Shown here piece after piece: positions 37,665 through 49,695 of a stretch of 64,000 bases of DNA. A model generated the notes under the pieces. That model searched no databases, had not been told where the DNA came from, and was given only the letters and a program-made list of their open reading frames with translations. The stretch spans positions 434,001 through 498,000 of the forward strand of contig JALBUN010000003.1 of the NCBI GenBank assembly GCA_025174535.1, read 5' to 3'. The position numbers and the translations under genes were made by a program. This DNA is from Cantharellus purpuraceus. Its lineage: Eukaryota > Basidiomycota > Agaricomycetes > Cantharellales > Hydnaceae. Positions within the stretch are counted from its first letter, which is position 1; each line of letters starts with the position of its first letter.

Positions 37665-39671
37665 CTAAGCCATAGAAGGGTTATCATTGAAGTAATTGCC
37701 GTCTAGAGCACTTGCAAAATCCCATTCGGCTATAGCTTCGCGATATACCCCATACTTATCTAGCAGGGTCGCAACTAGACTTTCGTCACTTTCCATAGGC
37801 TGTAGAAGTTTAGGATCCGGGAGAGGTGGAAGTGTCTCAAACACTAAACGTGCAGTTTCTACCTGCTCCAGGTAGGCATCCGCGGGTAGACGTGGAATAA
37901 ACTTTGGCTCATTAGCGATTACATGTTCTATGCGGCCGTGGGTACGAATTAATTTGATCGCGCGGTGAGGTCCGAGATTCCTAATCCGCTGAGAGAAATC
38001 AGTGCCTAGGAGAAGCGCAAAGTCGACATAACTGGCGCGATCGAGTTGCAATATACGACGGAATTCAGCACCCGACAAAAGCATAAGCGGCGCCTGACGA
38101 TTGGTGATATTCCGCAGTAGTGGTGCCTCATAAACTAGGACGTCCTGATTAAACTGTGAAGCGAGTTCTCCATGTTAGATTAAGTGGACGGGCGCACCGT
38201 GTCCTCGCTTGCGACGTAATCGGCAAACCCGTGGTGAACAAGAGAGGCTGCCAATGCTTCAGCCTCATAAGGTACGTCAGGTTCTATGCAAGGGACACCC
38301 ATGGCTTGCAAAATAAGCCTGCTTTCCTCGTAAGTCTTTGTGGTAGGAGCATTGTTTCTTCTCTCGTAAGACTTGGACAAGGTCTCGCTCTTCTGAGCCA
38401 ATGATTCTAGTTTCTTCTGAGGGTCGGCTACATCCATAACGGGAGGGTCAACGAAAGAGCGCCAAAGATTGCCTTCGTCTAAAGTCAGCTGAACTTGACT
38501 TTTGGACATGGCATATTGTTCTTGTACTCCTGCATCTGCTTCCTCTGAGACTCCTGACACGGTTAGGTTAAGCAGTCGAGGAGACAGTATGACAGGAATG
38601 CTTTGATAATAATCATGATAGAGAGAGAGCAATCCTTTTAGGACCTCATCTGGTTGGCTTATCGTGCCATCTGCGTGGCCATAAATATCATAACTGCCAA
38701 TATCTGGAGGACCTAATTCGTTGGGAGTGTTGTAATCCGTAATACTTGCCCACAGATCGTCGGGGGGCTCCACGACGTGAGATTGTATGGCACTAACGAG
38801 CCCATAAGAGTCAAGGTGGAAATTTGCTGGAGAGTTGAAATCCTCAGAGGGCTCATCTTCGTATTCAACGAGGTACTCGTCGGTTTCGGGGGTGCTTGAA
38901 ATTTCGCAGGTAGGATCACGTGAAGATCCTAGACTCCGGCCAGAACTTCGAGGGGCAAGAACTATCGATGCCTCTTCCGTGGATATCTCAGTTTGAAATG
39001 TAGGATGTGTCAATGTTTCCGTCCGGGTAGTTGAACAAGTTGGATCCAGCTCGTGTGTAACCTCGCTGTCAAGGGGTTTCCGAATAATCCGTTGTAGAAT
39101 TTTTGTTGAGCGGTCTCTCTCGTCTTCTGGAAGAGCTTGATATTTGTCGAGCAATTCTGTAAGGCAACGTAGACGGCGTAAACGTTCGACTTCCATGGCG
39201 CCCCGCGCGACCTCAATCCTTTGAACTCTCCTGCGCCTTGCCCCCTGGTCGTGCATTGTAGAAATGAACTCGAATGAACAGCCATTTCAACGCAACATCT
39301 CACCTCACGTTGTTTTGCAAGCCCCCGTTCGGCGCCATCAAAAACACAGATCACACCGACTCCTGAATCCTTGAGCTCGCGTATAAGTCTATACCATCCT
39401 AAGATGTGCCGGTTTTGGCAGGGCATGGGTGCGAAGTGCAGGCGTTGCGTAATGAGTGTGCCATCACTGACGAACGCATCAACAATAGCATGCTAAAAGA
39501 CGAAGCGTGGTACATAGCAACGGTTTTCCCTGATAAAGTCTTGAGGCGAAGCGGCAGCTCTTTGATAACTTCTGGACTAGTCGCAGCTCAACAGATGACA
39601 AAAGAGGTGAGATATGTAAATACACGTTACCAATACCTCTGTATAAAAGGAGTCAAACCCAATACCCCCAT
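37665..39671 (-). CDS. XPG/FEN1-family structure-specific endonuclease
   Basis: Five exons are joined. The protein starts with the family signature MGVLGLTPFIQ, then LRLKTLSGKTVAIDGTLITQ (first acidic site), YRLIRELKDSGVGVICVFDG (second), a long spacer of ~250 mostly polar residues, and the XPG-I region ILQAMGVPCIEPDVPYEAEA with ADYVASEDTDVLVYEAP. The helix-hairpin-helix region is VDFALLLGTDFSQRIRNLG. The catalytic acidic residues expected of the family are therefore visible in N and I domains. Such enzymes cut flap or bubble DNA in replication or repair. The long insertion between the N and I domains recalls Rad2/XPG more than FEN1, but the protein lacks clear PCNA or TFIIH motifs, so the exact orthologue is not assigned. 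The first two exons are short and were found from the MGVLGL motif at 39671. Confidence 0.85.
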
Positions 39672-40003
39672 AAATTACAACGAAACTGTGCAGCAGATGG
39701 ATGAAGGGTGCACACGCCTGGCGTACACAGCGTGACAAGTTCGCAAGGATGACGCATCTAGTTTGGTCAGCTTAGTTATGTAAGTTACACCTTCATCGAA
39801 TAAGCTGCGCCTAACGGTAAACATGGTGAGGCGGTCCGCGCACGGTGTCGTGTCAGGTTCCAAGCTGCAGATGTTCAATCAAGTTCATGGGGCGGCGGAA
39901 ACTATAAAGCTGAGTGAGATGCAAGAACAAGGCAACCTTCTCGTCGGATCAGTTATAAGCGAAAGTACTGTTAAGACGGGCAGTTCTAGGTTGATTCGCA
40001 ACC
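39672..40003. other. divergent intergenic region
   Basis: This 332-bp gap separates the nuclease start (minus) from the tannase-like start (plus). No TATA box is clear. Confidence 0.5.
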
Positions 40004-41708
40004 ATGCCATACCTTCTTGCAGCTCTGTTAGGCCTAAACTCTGTGATCGCGGCATTGGCAGCCATTTCAGCGCATGGTTCGCCATCTGAGAGATGCGCAG
40101 CTGTGAAGAAACACCTTCGGCTGGAAAACACGACGCAGCACATGTTACCGCAGGATTCAATATTACGACCCCTGGATCATGTCAGTCGTCTGCTATTTCT
40201 ACTGCAGCTGTGTGTCGAGTGCAGGCTGTGGTCAATACGACCGCGACATCGGCTGTCCACTTTGAGACATGGCTTCCTGATGAGTGGTTCGGTGGATTTC
40301 TTGGTCTTGGAAATGGCGGACTTGGGGGATGTGCGTTTTTCGTGGCCGTACTCCCGATTTTCTGATATATCCCGAGCAGGCATCGACTATCTCGGCCTCG
40401 ACTATGGCAGCACTCTCCACTTTGCAAGCGTAGGGTCCGATAATGGCCATGACGGTACCGATGGACACCAGCTCCTCAACAGTCCAGACATTATCAACGA
40501 CTTTGCCTTTCGCGCTATTCATGTCGAGGTGGTTTTGGGAAAACAAATTGTTAATGCATACTACAGTACCCCCCATTCCAAGTCGTATTATCTAGGCTGT
40601 TCCACAGGTGGACGACAGGCCATACAATCAGCACTCCTATATCCCGACGATTTCGATGGGCTCCTTGCCGGGAGTCCCGCGACGGATTTCAATCACCTTA
40701 ACAGTTGGCAGGCCATGCTGGGACGATTTGTCGGTGCTCCGTTGAATGCCACAGATGCGTTCATACCTGCTGGACTCTGGCCCATTATCTCACAAGAAAT
40801 AAAGAATCAATGCGACGGCTTGGATGGCGTCGAGGATGGAATCATCGCGGACCCAGACCTATGTGTATTCCGATCTGAGGCTCTCCTTTGCTCAGCACAG
40901 CCAAAGAAGACGAATAATTGCATCACCACTCCTCAAGTCGATGCCCTCAGAAAAATTTATCAGCCTCTTTTCGGGACGGAAGGTCAATTGTTGTATACGC
41001 GTTACGACCCACTTGCTGAGTCCCTTGGAGAGTTTGTCGACATGTTCAATGGAGACATATTCTCCATTGCACGTGTGAGCGTATCTAGTCAGACTTCTCT
41101 GACCTTTTCAATAACGAAAGATAACTTCATAGAACTGGTTCCAGTTTGCGATATTCAATGATACAGCGCACTCGTTTGACAACTTCAGTCTGAAGGATGT
41201 CGAGTTTGCCGATACCATCAATCCAGGAGGCATTGCTACTTGGAATGGCGATCTCTCTGCATTCAGAAACAGGGGTGGGAAGATAATTACTTACCATGGT
41301 TGCCAAGATCAGGTAACATTTCAATCTCCTAAACATTGTGTGCAATGACGAGCATCTCTGATCCATAAGCTAATATCTTCCGACAATTCGATCCGGTATT
41401 ACAACCTCGTATCCTCGGCGCTATCTCTTCCCAATTTAGACGACTTCTACCGTCTGTTCCTCGTCCCCGGTATGCAGCATTATGCCGGAGGTCCAGGTGC
41501 GTGGGCATTTGGCCAGGCGGGAAGTGTGTCGAATCTGGTCAGTGCGTCCTCACATAATGCGCTTTTGGCACTGGTGGACTGGGTGGAGAAGGATGATGCA
41601 CCGAAGCAGATTATAGGGTCTATTCCAGGAGCTAAGGAACAGAGGGCACATGGCAGGTATCCCCATAGAAGCATTTTCAATGGGAAGGAATTTCGATGTG
41701 AAGCCTGA
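40004..41708 (+). pseudogene. tannase/feruloyl esterase family gene with a frameshift
   Basis: The family hydrolyses galloyl or feruloyl esters of plant matter outside the cell. The signal peptide is MPYLLAALLGLNSVIAALAA, then ERCAAVKKHLRLENTT. Between about 40120 and 40140 the frame must change to reach HVTAGFNITTPGSCQSSAIS and ETWLPDEWFGGFLGLGNGG. No intron fits there without removing the conserved first block, so a 1-nt loss (or a 2-nt gain) is likely. The rest is open over three introns: IDYLGLDYGSTLHF, catalytic Ser in YYLGCSTGGRQ, DLCVF, catalytic Asp in HGCQDQLISSDNS and His in VPGMQHYAGGPGAW, ending GRYPHRSIFNGKEFRC. The family usually has Cys after that His, paired with the Cys before Ser; here it is Tyr (41481-41483). 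It could be a genuine pseudogene or a one-base sequencing error. Confidence 0.75.
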
Positions 41709-42164
41709 GGGATTTTGTGATTGATGCACTAGAAATACAATGAAGTGGAGGAGGAATCCACTTGTGTCGTTCATGATGCTGCCATTTGCACGTGTGGAGA
41801 TGCATAAGTATATAACATTGGTGTAATATAAATAAAAATAAAAATAAATGGAGGTACGTAATTATTAGGTTTGGAAGCCATGACAGCTGCGAAGACTCGA
41901 TGGGGTAAGGTATAGTGAGGCAGGTGCAATTCGGCAGAGAAACTGAATTAACCGCCAATATATTCTTACAATTAAATAATCCTTCATCCATATTCTATCC
42001 CAATCGGGTTTCGCATAGCTTGAAGCTATTGCCTAACATTCTCTTCGTCAACTTGGTGTTGGTATAACTCCCTATGCTTATTATTGCACAACAAATGTGA
42101 ATCAATTTCTTCAAGCCACCGGCGGAACACTAACTCGACTGCAAAGCTATTCATACATGTCACA
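41709..42164. other. intergenic, no gene seen
   Basis: This is the 3' flank of two convergent genes (tannase-like and FAS1), with an A/T-rich run near 41830. Confidence 0.5.
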
Positions 42165-43429
42165 TCATAGGATCATAGCAAGCGAAACGATGACAGCATG
42201 AAAGCCTATGATGTGTAGGATTATTGGGTTCAAGACCACCCTTGTTGCTCCACTGCTCGGCCCAACAGACTTATCCATCAGGACAGTATCGATAACATGC
42301 AACACGCCATTCATGAGACCAACGTCAGTCTGATTCAGATGGGCAGTGCTTCCTCCGGCTGTTACCGACGTGCTTGACAGTTGTAGGGTCTGACCCGTGA
42401 TACTCAGCTGCGACTTGCCCAGACTTGGGGAATAAACTGTCGTGTTCAAGATCTGCAAAATGGAATAGGTGCCTTATTAGTACAAGGGAAAGGGGGCGAG
42501 GCGCATTAGCAGCTGGACGCACATGGTTTTGAAGAACAGTCTTCAAAGTTCCATTGTCAAGACCACTTAATGAGCTGTTTGCCGTTGCAAAAGCAGAGTC
42601 TATGCCGACGTTCATAATAGGGGTCAGTGTTAAGCAACAGCCCGGGGGTTTAGAGGATATGACGCTCACCGCTGGGTGCAAAGAGCGTGATTCCCCTCTC
42701 TGTCGAGAGCGAGTCCAGGAGCCCCGCCTTCGTCAAGCTTGCTCGGAAGTGTGTCAAGCCCAGAGTCTCCAACGTTGATGTGAGATTTCCTGGAGGCACG
42801 AGGAGATTTCCGATGATATTGATAACTGAGCTCAGCTCAGCGATCTTTTGGCTTTGTTTCACAACCTCGTCGGTGCTGTTTCAAAGGGCGTCAAAGATGC
42901 GTGAAAATGAATAGTCAATCACAAGTCATACGGCTGATTGAGTATGTGTAGATTGCCATCATCTTGCTTGGTGGCGACAAGCCATTGGGCATCCCCTCCG
43001 CTGAGGAGGACAGTGGCATTATCAGTGAGCAGGCTGGGAGCAACGACGTGGGCGGGGGACACAGGAGCAGTGGACGATGAAAGTTGGCCACGCGCGATAT
43101 GATATTGAAAAGTGCGCACAACGCCAGGAAAGTCAGACACAAGATCATGAGCATCAGAGAGGGATAGATTTCTGAAAGAAGGGTCAGAGAATTCAAGATG
43201 GTGGGATGAGGGCTTACGTGGGTATGAAGAATGTTTTGTTACCCGCTCCTAGCTCCGTGAGAATTGGCTCGAACCTTGGGTCTGATGCAATGAAGTCAAT
43301 GGCGATGGCAATACTATCTAGCCCAAGATCTTTCAGTGCATTGACGACAAGATCACTAGTGGTCGTATTCTGGGAATAGACAAAGCTGGCTTGCAATGCA
43401 ATAACTGCGAGGCCAATAGAGAGCTTCAT
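42165..43429 (-). CDS. fasciclin (FAS1) domain protein, secreted and probably GPI-anchored
   Basis: Five exons are joined. A signal peptide (MKLSIGLAVIALQASFVYS) is followed by two FAS1 domains. Domain one has FIASDPRFEPILTEL, NKTFFIPT, LVSDFPGVVRTFQYHI and LHILNQP. Domain two has INIIGNLLVPPGNLTSTLET, GITLFAPS, LKTVLQNHILNTTVYSPSL, and LMNGVLHVIDTVL, the typical last helix. There are many N-glycosylation sites (NTTTS, NLT, NGT, NQT). The C-terminus IILHIIGFHAVIVSLAMIL is hydrophobic, as in a GPI-anchored wall or adhesion protein. All four introns are GT-AG. Fungal FAS1 proteins act in adhesion and wall organisation; the specific partner is unknown. Confidence 0.9.
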
Positions 43430-45573
43430 TTGAGCAATGTTTTGAGCCTAGACGATACCAAGTGGTTGCAGGGAAACCGTGCAGAATACAAGAGGTCTTT
43501 TATACATAAAGACGCGCGATAATCTGGTGTTATTGAGCGTCAGAGTTTGTTAAGGCGCGGCCGAACAGAAACCTGCACTGTTAGTGAGCGGTGTCAGGGC
43601 GTCGATGTTAAGCGAGAGTAATGAAGAGTTAGAGCCAAAAAGACCTAGCGGCTTGAAAGAAAGAACCATGTCAATCTAGTATTGAGATAGACCCCTGGAG
43701 ACCAAACAACGGAATTGAGTTCCATCGGGATTTCAGGCACCAACTACTGCTTAAAACCTAAATTTAATGAACCGCTGGTCGCTTAGAGCCTCAGTGAGAG
43801 GGGGGAAATAATGATCCACGAGGAGACACACAGCTTGGTGCCAAAGCATATATTCTATCGAGGTTCATCTGATATACTGAGCGCGCCATTCGGACTTCGG
43901 ATAGATTATGAGAAGATCAGAACGGAGTTGATCCGCACAACAGAGACACATGTTTGTCAAATTTGAATTACTTGCCAGATTTATTTGAAAAAGCAGCTGA
44001 AAACGTGAAGCTGTCAGTAGTCAGTCTGTGGGTCTCTCTGATGGCTGACGATTCCGCTGAAGCACATTATATAACGATAACTTTCTCTTGAGCCAGATTG
44101 ATGATAGTCAATGCGTGAAATATTGCATGGGCTCAGAAAGTTCGGCCCGGGGCGTTCTATAGCGAGCAAGGGCCCAAAAAAGTATGATCCGCCGGAGTTG
44201 CAGATGCTGTGCTGAGCGCTAAAATGGTTGCAGGGCCGTGTAAGTCCGTGTAAGTGGCTCATTTACTCATGTTCAAGTATGGCAGAGTGTGATATCTAAG
44301 AATTATATTTGTGTAAGTAATAAAGTAGGCGGATATTCAAATAACCGCGTGTCAACTCGAGTTAGGCCGACAGACTTGCACAGCTTGTTGGCACACCCGC
44401 CATTTGACATCGGAAATCTAGAGGTCTTGATGCCACTTAATGCCCAACCCTTGGTTCTCAAACCTGTTCGAGTATTGGATGTGCAAATTTCCATACGGTG
44501 AACCATGTCGTATACGCCATGGATCTCACACTGCAGCACATGCAGAGTCAAGGCTATGTGCTGCAAACTAGAACCCAAAGGTCTGAATCCAGTGATGCAT
44601 CGCTTGTTCAGCACCAATTTGCTGATCAAATATTTTTGTGATGCAGCGCTACTTCAACTCTGGAAGCGTCATTTCTTTCGGAGGCGTAATCAGCAATGCG
44701 AAAATCCAATCACATGGACTGCGTCAGGGCCATCGTAAGTAGATAACGATGGCTTTGATTCCGGAGCAAATACTGCATTTGTATGATGGTTTCATCCCAG
44801 AAACGAGGGGCTTCAGAAAATGTATCGAGATGACTTACTCGCCAGAGAAGGAGAACGTCATCATCCTTCAGATGGATAATGGGGAAGATTTGCGCGCCTG
44901 CATAATCCCGAGACGGAGCGCAACATATAGTCACTGGACTATCAGAGGTCATTGGCGACGTCTTCGAGTGATGGATTAGAGGATGTGTGGCTTGGAATCA
45001 TCTTCCCTTGGCTGAGGTTGCTTGATATATCTATTCTTGCCAGTGGCAGTGACCGTAATAAATCTCGATCAGTTTGTTGCCAGTAATATCTTGTCGAAGG
45101 ATCAAATATAACTCCCGTGCATCAGCGGCGATCTAGTGCCAGGCGTCATGTCTGACACGTCTCCGAAGAGGTGGTATGAACCATGTAGCAGAACCCTTGG
45201 ATAAGTCATGTTCGACCTGGTCAAGCCCTAGAACACTCGCTGACATGGCGAGTAGCGTCCTATGCAAATTTGGGCTACCCTTCAAGCTGTACTTTAGGTT
45301 GTAATCTCTACCACGATAACCTTTGTACCTGGTGCTGAGAGTCATTGCACACTCTCTTGCTTACTGTAAGAACTGCGCTCGGGAAGTGCACCCTGATATC
45401 CATTCGATGGAAGCCCGGCTCATCCATGACGTGATAACACCGAGCATTGCTCTGAACAATGATGTGGTGAGTGTAGATGGGAAGTATCCGCTTATTACGT
45501 CGGCAACTCACGTGTCCTCAGCCGTTCATGACGTAATCTGTCTTTCGTAGTCTTAAGTCGTAATTACATTTCA
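43430..45573. other. 2.1-kb stretch without a confident gene
   Basis: A TATA box of the FAS1 gene lies at about 43497-43504. Plus-strand frames at 44505-44738 and 44749-44979 (MALIPEQILHLYDGFIPETR and following) and a minus-strand frame at 44303-44629 look weakly coding but have no motif that I know and no clear splice partners. Confidence 0.4.
43497..43504 (-). promoter_or_regulatory. TATA box of the FAS1 gene
   Basis: Read on the minus strand this is TATAAAAG, about 68-75 nt before the ATG at 43429. Confidence 0.55.
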
Positions 45574-47974
45574 ATGTCGATAGGTTCCTCGCTGAAACGA
45601 CCCGTTGCACCGCCTACTCAAGAGGAATCTGTCCGAGATGCCCTGCATTTCGAGAGTGTTGAAGAGCTGCAGCGACTCAGTTTGCTTCCGGGTGGGTTTG
45701 GCAGGGCCAGAGGGCAAGCCTGGTAGGTTGTCTTGTCACGTTGATCGCCACAGCTTACCCTCGAGCCGTATTTGTCTCTAGGCCATACCTTTTAGGCGTC
45801 ATTTCTTCGGAGGACATAGACACGCATGCTTCAAGTATAGAGGGGTTGCCCTTCCGTGACCATAATACCAGCCTTTGCAAATCACGGACTCAGTCTCTTG
45901 ATTCTTCTGTATCGACTGGCTCAGAAAAGCCAGCTACCTACCTTCATGAGTCATCTTCAGACGAGCCCTTGCATTCCCACGACTTCAGCGATGACACCGA
46001 CGTTTCTCCTCATCCTGACGAGCATCAGGTCCAATTAGACACCAATCGAAGCTTCGTCCTGTATCCCATAGGTAAACCTCTCCGCTCAACTTGTTTCGTA
46101 CTGCCTTTCACATTATTCACCTTTATTTTCGTTATCCACTGTTAGTTGACAGTTCTGTGAATCATCGAAAACAGTTGCAGGAAGACCTTCACGAGGTTAT
46201 CCTTGGAGTCCTTCGAAAAAGACCAGCACTCCGTTATTTCCAGGTGTTGTGGGCAATTTCCATTCCTTGTTGGTATACTGAGGCAAACAACGTTGCTGTA
46301 GGGATACCACGACATTGTAACAGTACTATTGTTAACTCTTCCAGTGGACCTTGTGTTAGCAAGTGCCGAGAAGCTTAGCCTTCACCGTCTTCGAGACTCT
46401 ATGGGAAATGGCCTAGAACCTCTTGTCGGTCAATTACGGTAAGGCAGCTTTCCACTCTTCCCCACGAAATAGTAGTAAAGCTATGGGAATCACACCGCTC
46501 ATGGCGCAGTATTTTGAAACGCTTATTACGTGTGGTCGATCCACCATACGCTAAAATTCTTGAAAGGTGTGCTGATCATCTTTTACCATAACGTCCCCCA
46601 TGCATACCCGTGATCGTCTGGACCATCGCTTGTTCCATCTGTTACTCGCTGTCAGAATACTGACATCGGTATCATTGAAAACAGAAATTCGCCACTCCCG
46701 TACTATGCCCTCTCTAATCTCCTGACTCTTTTTGCGCATGACGTACCCACGCTCCCCCTCATCCAACATGTGTTTGATTGGCTCTTATGCCGTGAGCCCG
46801 CCGCTTCTATATGGCTTGCGGCAGCCGTACGTCCTTTCTTCTTTTCCTTTCTTCCCTCTTACCCTACCATTTCCGAATGTTAATCCATTCCTGGATTGTC
46901 TGTCCAGGTGATTCTCAGCAGAAAGGAGGATGTTCTTGCATTGGACCGTGAGGGTGAGGAAGCCATGGGGATGATACATGCTGTACTATCAGCATTACCA
47001 CCACTCTCGGAAGATAACCTTTCATCTCAGTAAATCCGATGCCCCAAAGATGCAGGATACCCAATGCTGACATGCTCAGTAGATCACGCAGGAGTTCTAT
47101 GGATGTGACACATATCTCGACGGAGTCTGGTCTTTCACCCATTGTTGTAGATGAGATAAGGGAGGAAACTCTAGACCGGGACGCGGACTCGCCAGGCCAC
47201 GGAACTTCCGATCAGGAGCCATCGCAGAGTTCTGACCCCTTGATGGACTCCTGGATGCTCAACACCCCGCCCCGCGCGACATCTTCGGTGGTGGAGTCCA
47301 AAGCAGACTCTGACTCTGTTCAAGCAGATGAAATTATGGGTGAAGAGTCCGACCCTGAAATGTTCGGGCAAACACACCCTCTACCCCAATTGCATTCCCA
47401 ATCTCCTTCACTCTCGTCGTCATCACGATCGTTCCCCGGTGGATTCAAGCCACAACCAGCCAGTCCACCTTTACCTCTCCCTACACTCCTCTGCCGTGCA
47501 TCCGACCTTCTTGCTGCATACCCTCCATCATCTCCAGCACTACGTTTTACAGATACCTTCGGATCACACAGTGCGCTACGCATTGATGATCTCACGCTGC
47601 GAACCGTGTTGCCTAGTGTGCCAGATGACGTGGCAGAATCCTACGTCGGTGGGGACGAGGTTGTTTTGCCTCTCAGTCAAGAGGAAGAGGAAGAAGAGTC
47701 GCTCCCTCCAAGGTCCAAAAAGCGTGAGTCCGAATTGAAGATACGTAATGGACGGCCTATTCGGATTGCGAATGGGTTGGTGGTACGCAGGCAGACTGTC
47801 ATTGCTAGTGTTGTGCTTCTTCTTGGGGTTGCGGTTGCACTGTACGGGTTTTCACCGGGAGGTAAAGGTGGCCGCAACGGGAGCGTGAAAATTGGAGGCG
47901 GGAACGTGAGGTATGTTGCAGCATGGGTAGGGGGGTTACTTGGAGTGGGAGAGAGACTAGGCATTGGTTTGTAA
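45574..47974 (+). CDS. GYP8: Rab GTPase-activating protein, TBC domain, Gyp8/TBC1D20 type
   Basis: Eight exons are joined. The TBC domain begins at ALHFESVEELQRLSLLPGGF with AWPYLLGV. It carries the arginine finger motif in VQLDTNRSFVLYPI (the IxxDxxR pattern) and the glutamine finger in LRYFQGYHDIVTV (YxQ). Then come LRDSMGNGLEPLVGQLR, LKRLLRVVDPPYA, SPLPYYALSNLLTLFAHDVP and FDWLLCREPAASIWLAAA. The long polar linker is rich in Ser and acidic residues (47090-47720). A single hydrophobic segment TVIASVVLLLGVAVALYGF near the C-terminus anchors the protein, as in the ER-associated Gyp8/TBC1D20 subfamily, whose target is Rab1/Ypt1. The start at 45574 (MSIGSSLKRPVAPP) is the nearest ATG; an upstream exon cannot be ruled out. 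Confidence 0.88.
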
Positions 47975-48305
47975 AAACACTCAGTCCAATTACGAATAAC
48001 AAAAACGGCGCGCTGTTATGAGTAATCAAATTTGACTAGCTAGCGAGAGGGTATGATCTAGCACAGGTCTACAGTGCAGGTAGTGTCCCAAGTTTCAGTC
48101 GAGCATTACAAGAACCAGTAATCAATTGTTGATAATAGAAATCGACCTCGCAAACAAGCAAGCTAGTTTGCGCGCAATCTCTTTTCCGACAACCCTACAT
48201 CACGTTCCTGAAATGATATGATATTGGCAAGCAGCTGTGTACAGATGCAATACTGCCGTAATCAGTAGGCCACTCCTGAAACTCTTCCGGAAGGATTCAT
48301 TCCTC
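47975..48305. other. intergenic, no gene seen
   Basis: This is the 3' flank of two convergent genes. Confidence 0.5.
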
Positions 48306-49695
48306 TTAATCTTGTGTCCAAGGCCACTTCCTCCAGTTATCGAACCCTAAATCGAGGGGCTGTATTCACGACGAGTCAGACCGCAGACAAAGATTTTCCT
48401 ATGTAACGCAAACAACCAACGTACCCATGGAGGCATTATGAACCGCTTCTGTTTACCTCTGGCGGCGACGCCGTCAAGCGTTTCAATATCGGCTTTCTCA
48501 ACTCGCTTAGCAAAATCAATGGCCCCTCGCATATTTGAAGCGATACGGGTCGGGGTCACGGATTTAGGGAGCGTGACGATGTTCTTGGCAACTGGACCAT
48601 TGATAATCTCGCAATCTCAACTTTATCTATTGTTTGGTAATCGGGGAAGCGACGCACCGAGATAGCCTAGCAAGATGGCAGCTGCATCAGTGTTATACTT
48701 CTGTGCCATCGCCAGGACAGTCTCGTCAGTAAAGAGGAGTGAGTCCGTGGATCTACCGCCAAACAACAAACACATCAAACTCCTGAGCATCAGATATTGA
48801 TAGTAAGGCACAAACCCTAGCGGTGAGTATGCCTGGGGCACAATGCCTTGAGAAGCCATATATTCAAGGAGCTTGTGCTGAGGGTTGTAAAGATGCAACT
48901 CGAGCTGGTTGACGACTGGCTTGATTTCCGCCGTGGGAAGAATTTCCTCCAGCTTCATCTGAGAGAAATTGGATACGCCGATGGCTTTCACTTTGCCGTC
49001 TTTGTAGGCCTTCTCCATCTGTTTCCACGTGTCTCTGATAGACCAAGAATGATCCACGTCACGCGTCCCATCAGGAAGAAGGGGGAACTTTGGGTGGTTT
49101 CCGTTTGGATTCAGCTTGGTGTGTACGGGATGTTCTCAGCACACCTTCGAACTCCTGACTAAAACAAAAACCCTTACGGGTACAGGCCAGTGCATCAGGT
49201 ATACTGTAGACGACAGTGAATTAGTATCTCCTTGATCGATCCGGCGTTACGATGCTTACAATCGAGGTAATCCGTACCAAGTTTCTCGAGGGAGTCATTT
49301 AAATTTTCCTCAACCCTTGAGTGGTATGTACTCCAGACTTTACTTTGGTGGAAGTCAAAGGGTATAACGTGAATACATAGGGAATATTTAAATAGGAGTG
49401 AGATAACCTTGTGATGAAGATCTGGTCGCGGGGTACACCGGACGCTTTGATGCCTTTTCCGACTTCTTCCTCGTTATCGTACGACCTGCGCGAAGTAAAC
49501 CATGAGCTTCACAAGCAAATATCTCGAGGCATGTGAATGGGATATTCACCAAGCACAGTCGATGTGTCGATATCCACACTCTTTCAAAGCATACTCGACG
49601 GCATTTGTTACCTCGTTCGGTTTGGACTGCCATGTCCCTAAGCCTATGACGGGAATTTCAGCACCAGTGTTCAGTTTGATAGTGGGCGCTGCCAT
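48306..49695 (-). CDS. aldo/keto reductase
   Basis: This is an NADPH-dependent reductase with a TIM-barrel fold, close in pattern to fungal Gcy1/Ypr1-type glycerol or aldehyde reductases. Eight exons are joined. The start is [20 protein letters not shown], with [20 protein letters not shown] (catalytic Asp and Tyr), [14 protein letters not shown] (Lys), [16 protein letters not shown] (His), [49 protein letters not shown] and the NADP-binding end [20 protein letters not shown]. The last exon reads [17 protein letters not shown] and stops at 48306; it is joined at the acceptor AATACAG. All four residues of the catalytic tetrad are present, so it should be active. The substrate is not determined. 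The intron after ILLGYL has a weaker acceptor (TTGAG). Confidence 0.9.

Noticed and set aside
40077..40137. An intron that would explain the frame change in the tannase-like gene
   Set aside because: A GT...AG pair can be drawn here, but it removes the block ERCAAVKKHLRLENTT, which fits the family N-terminus well.
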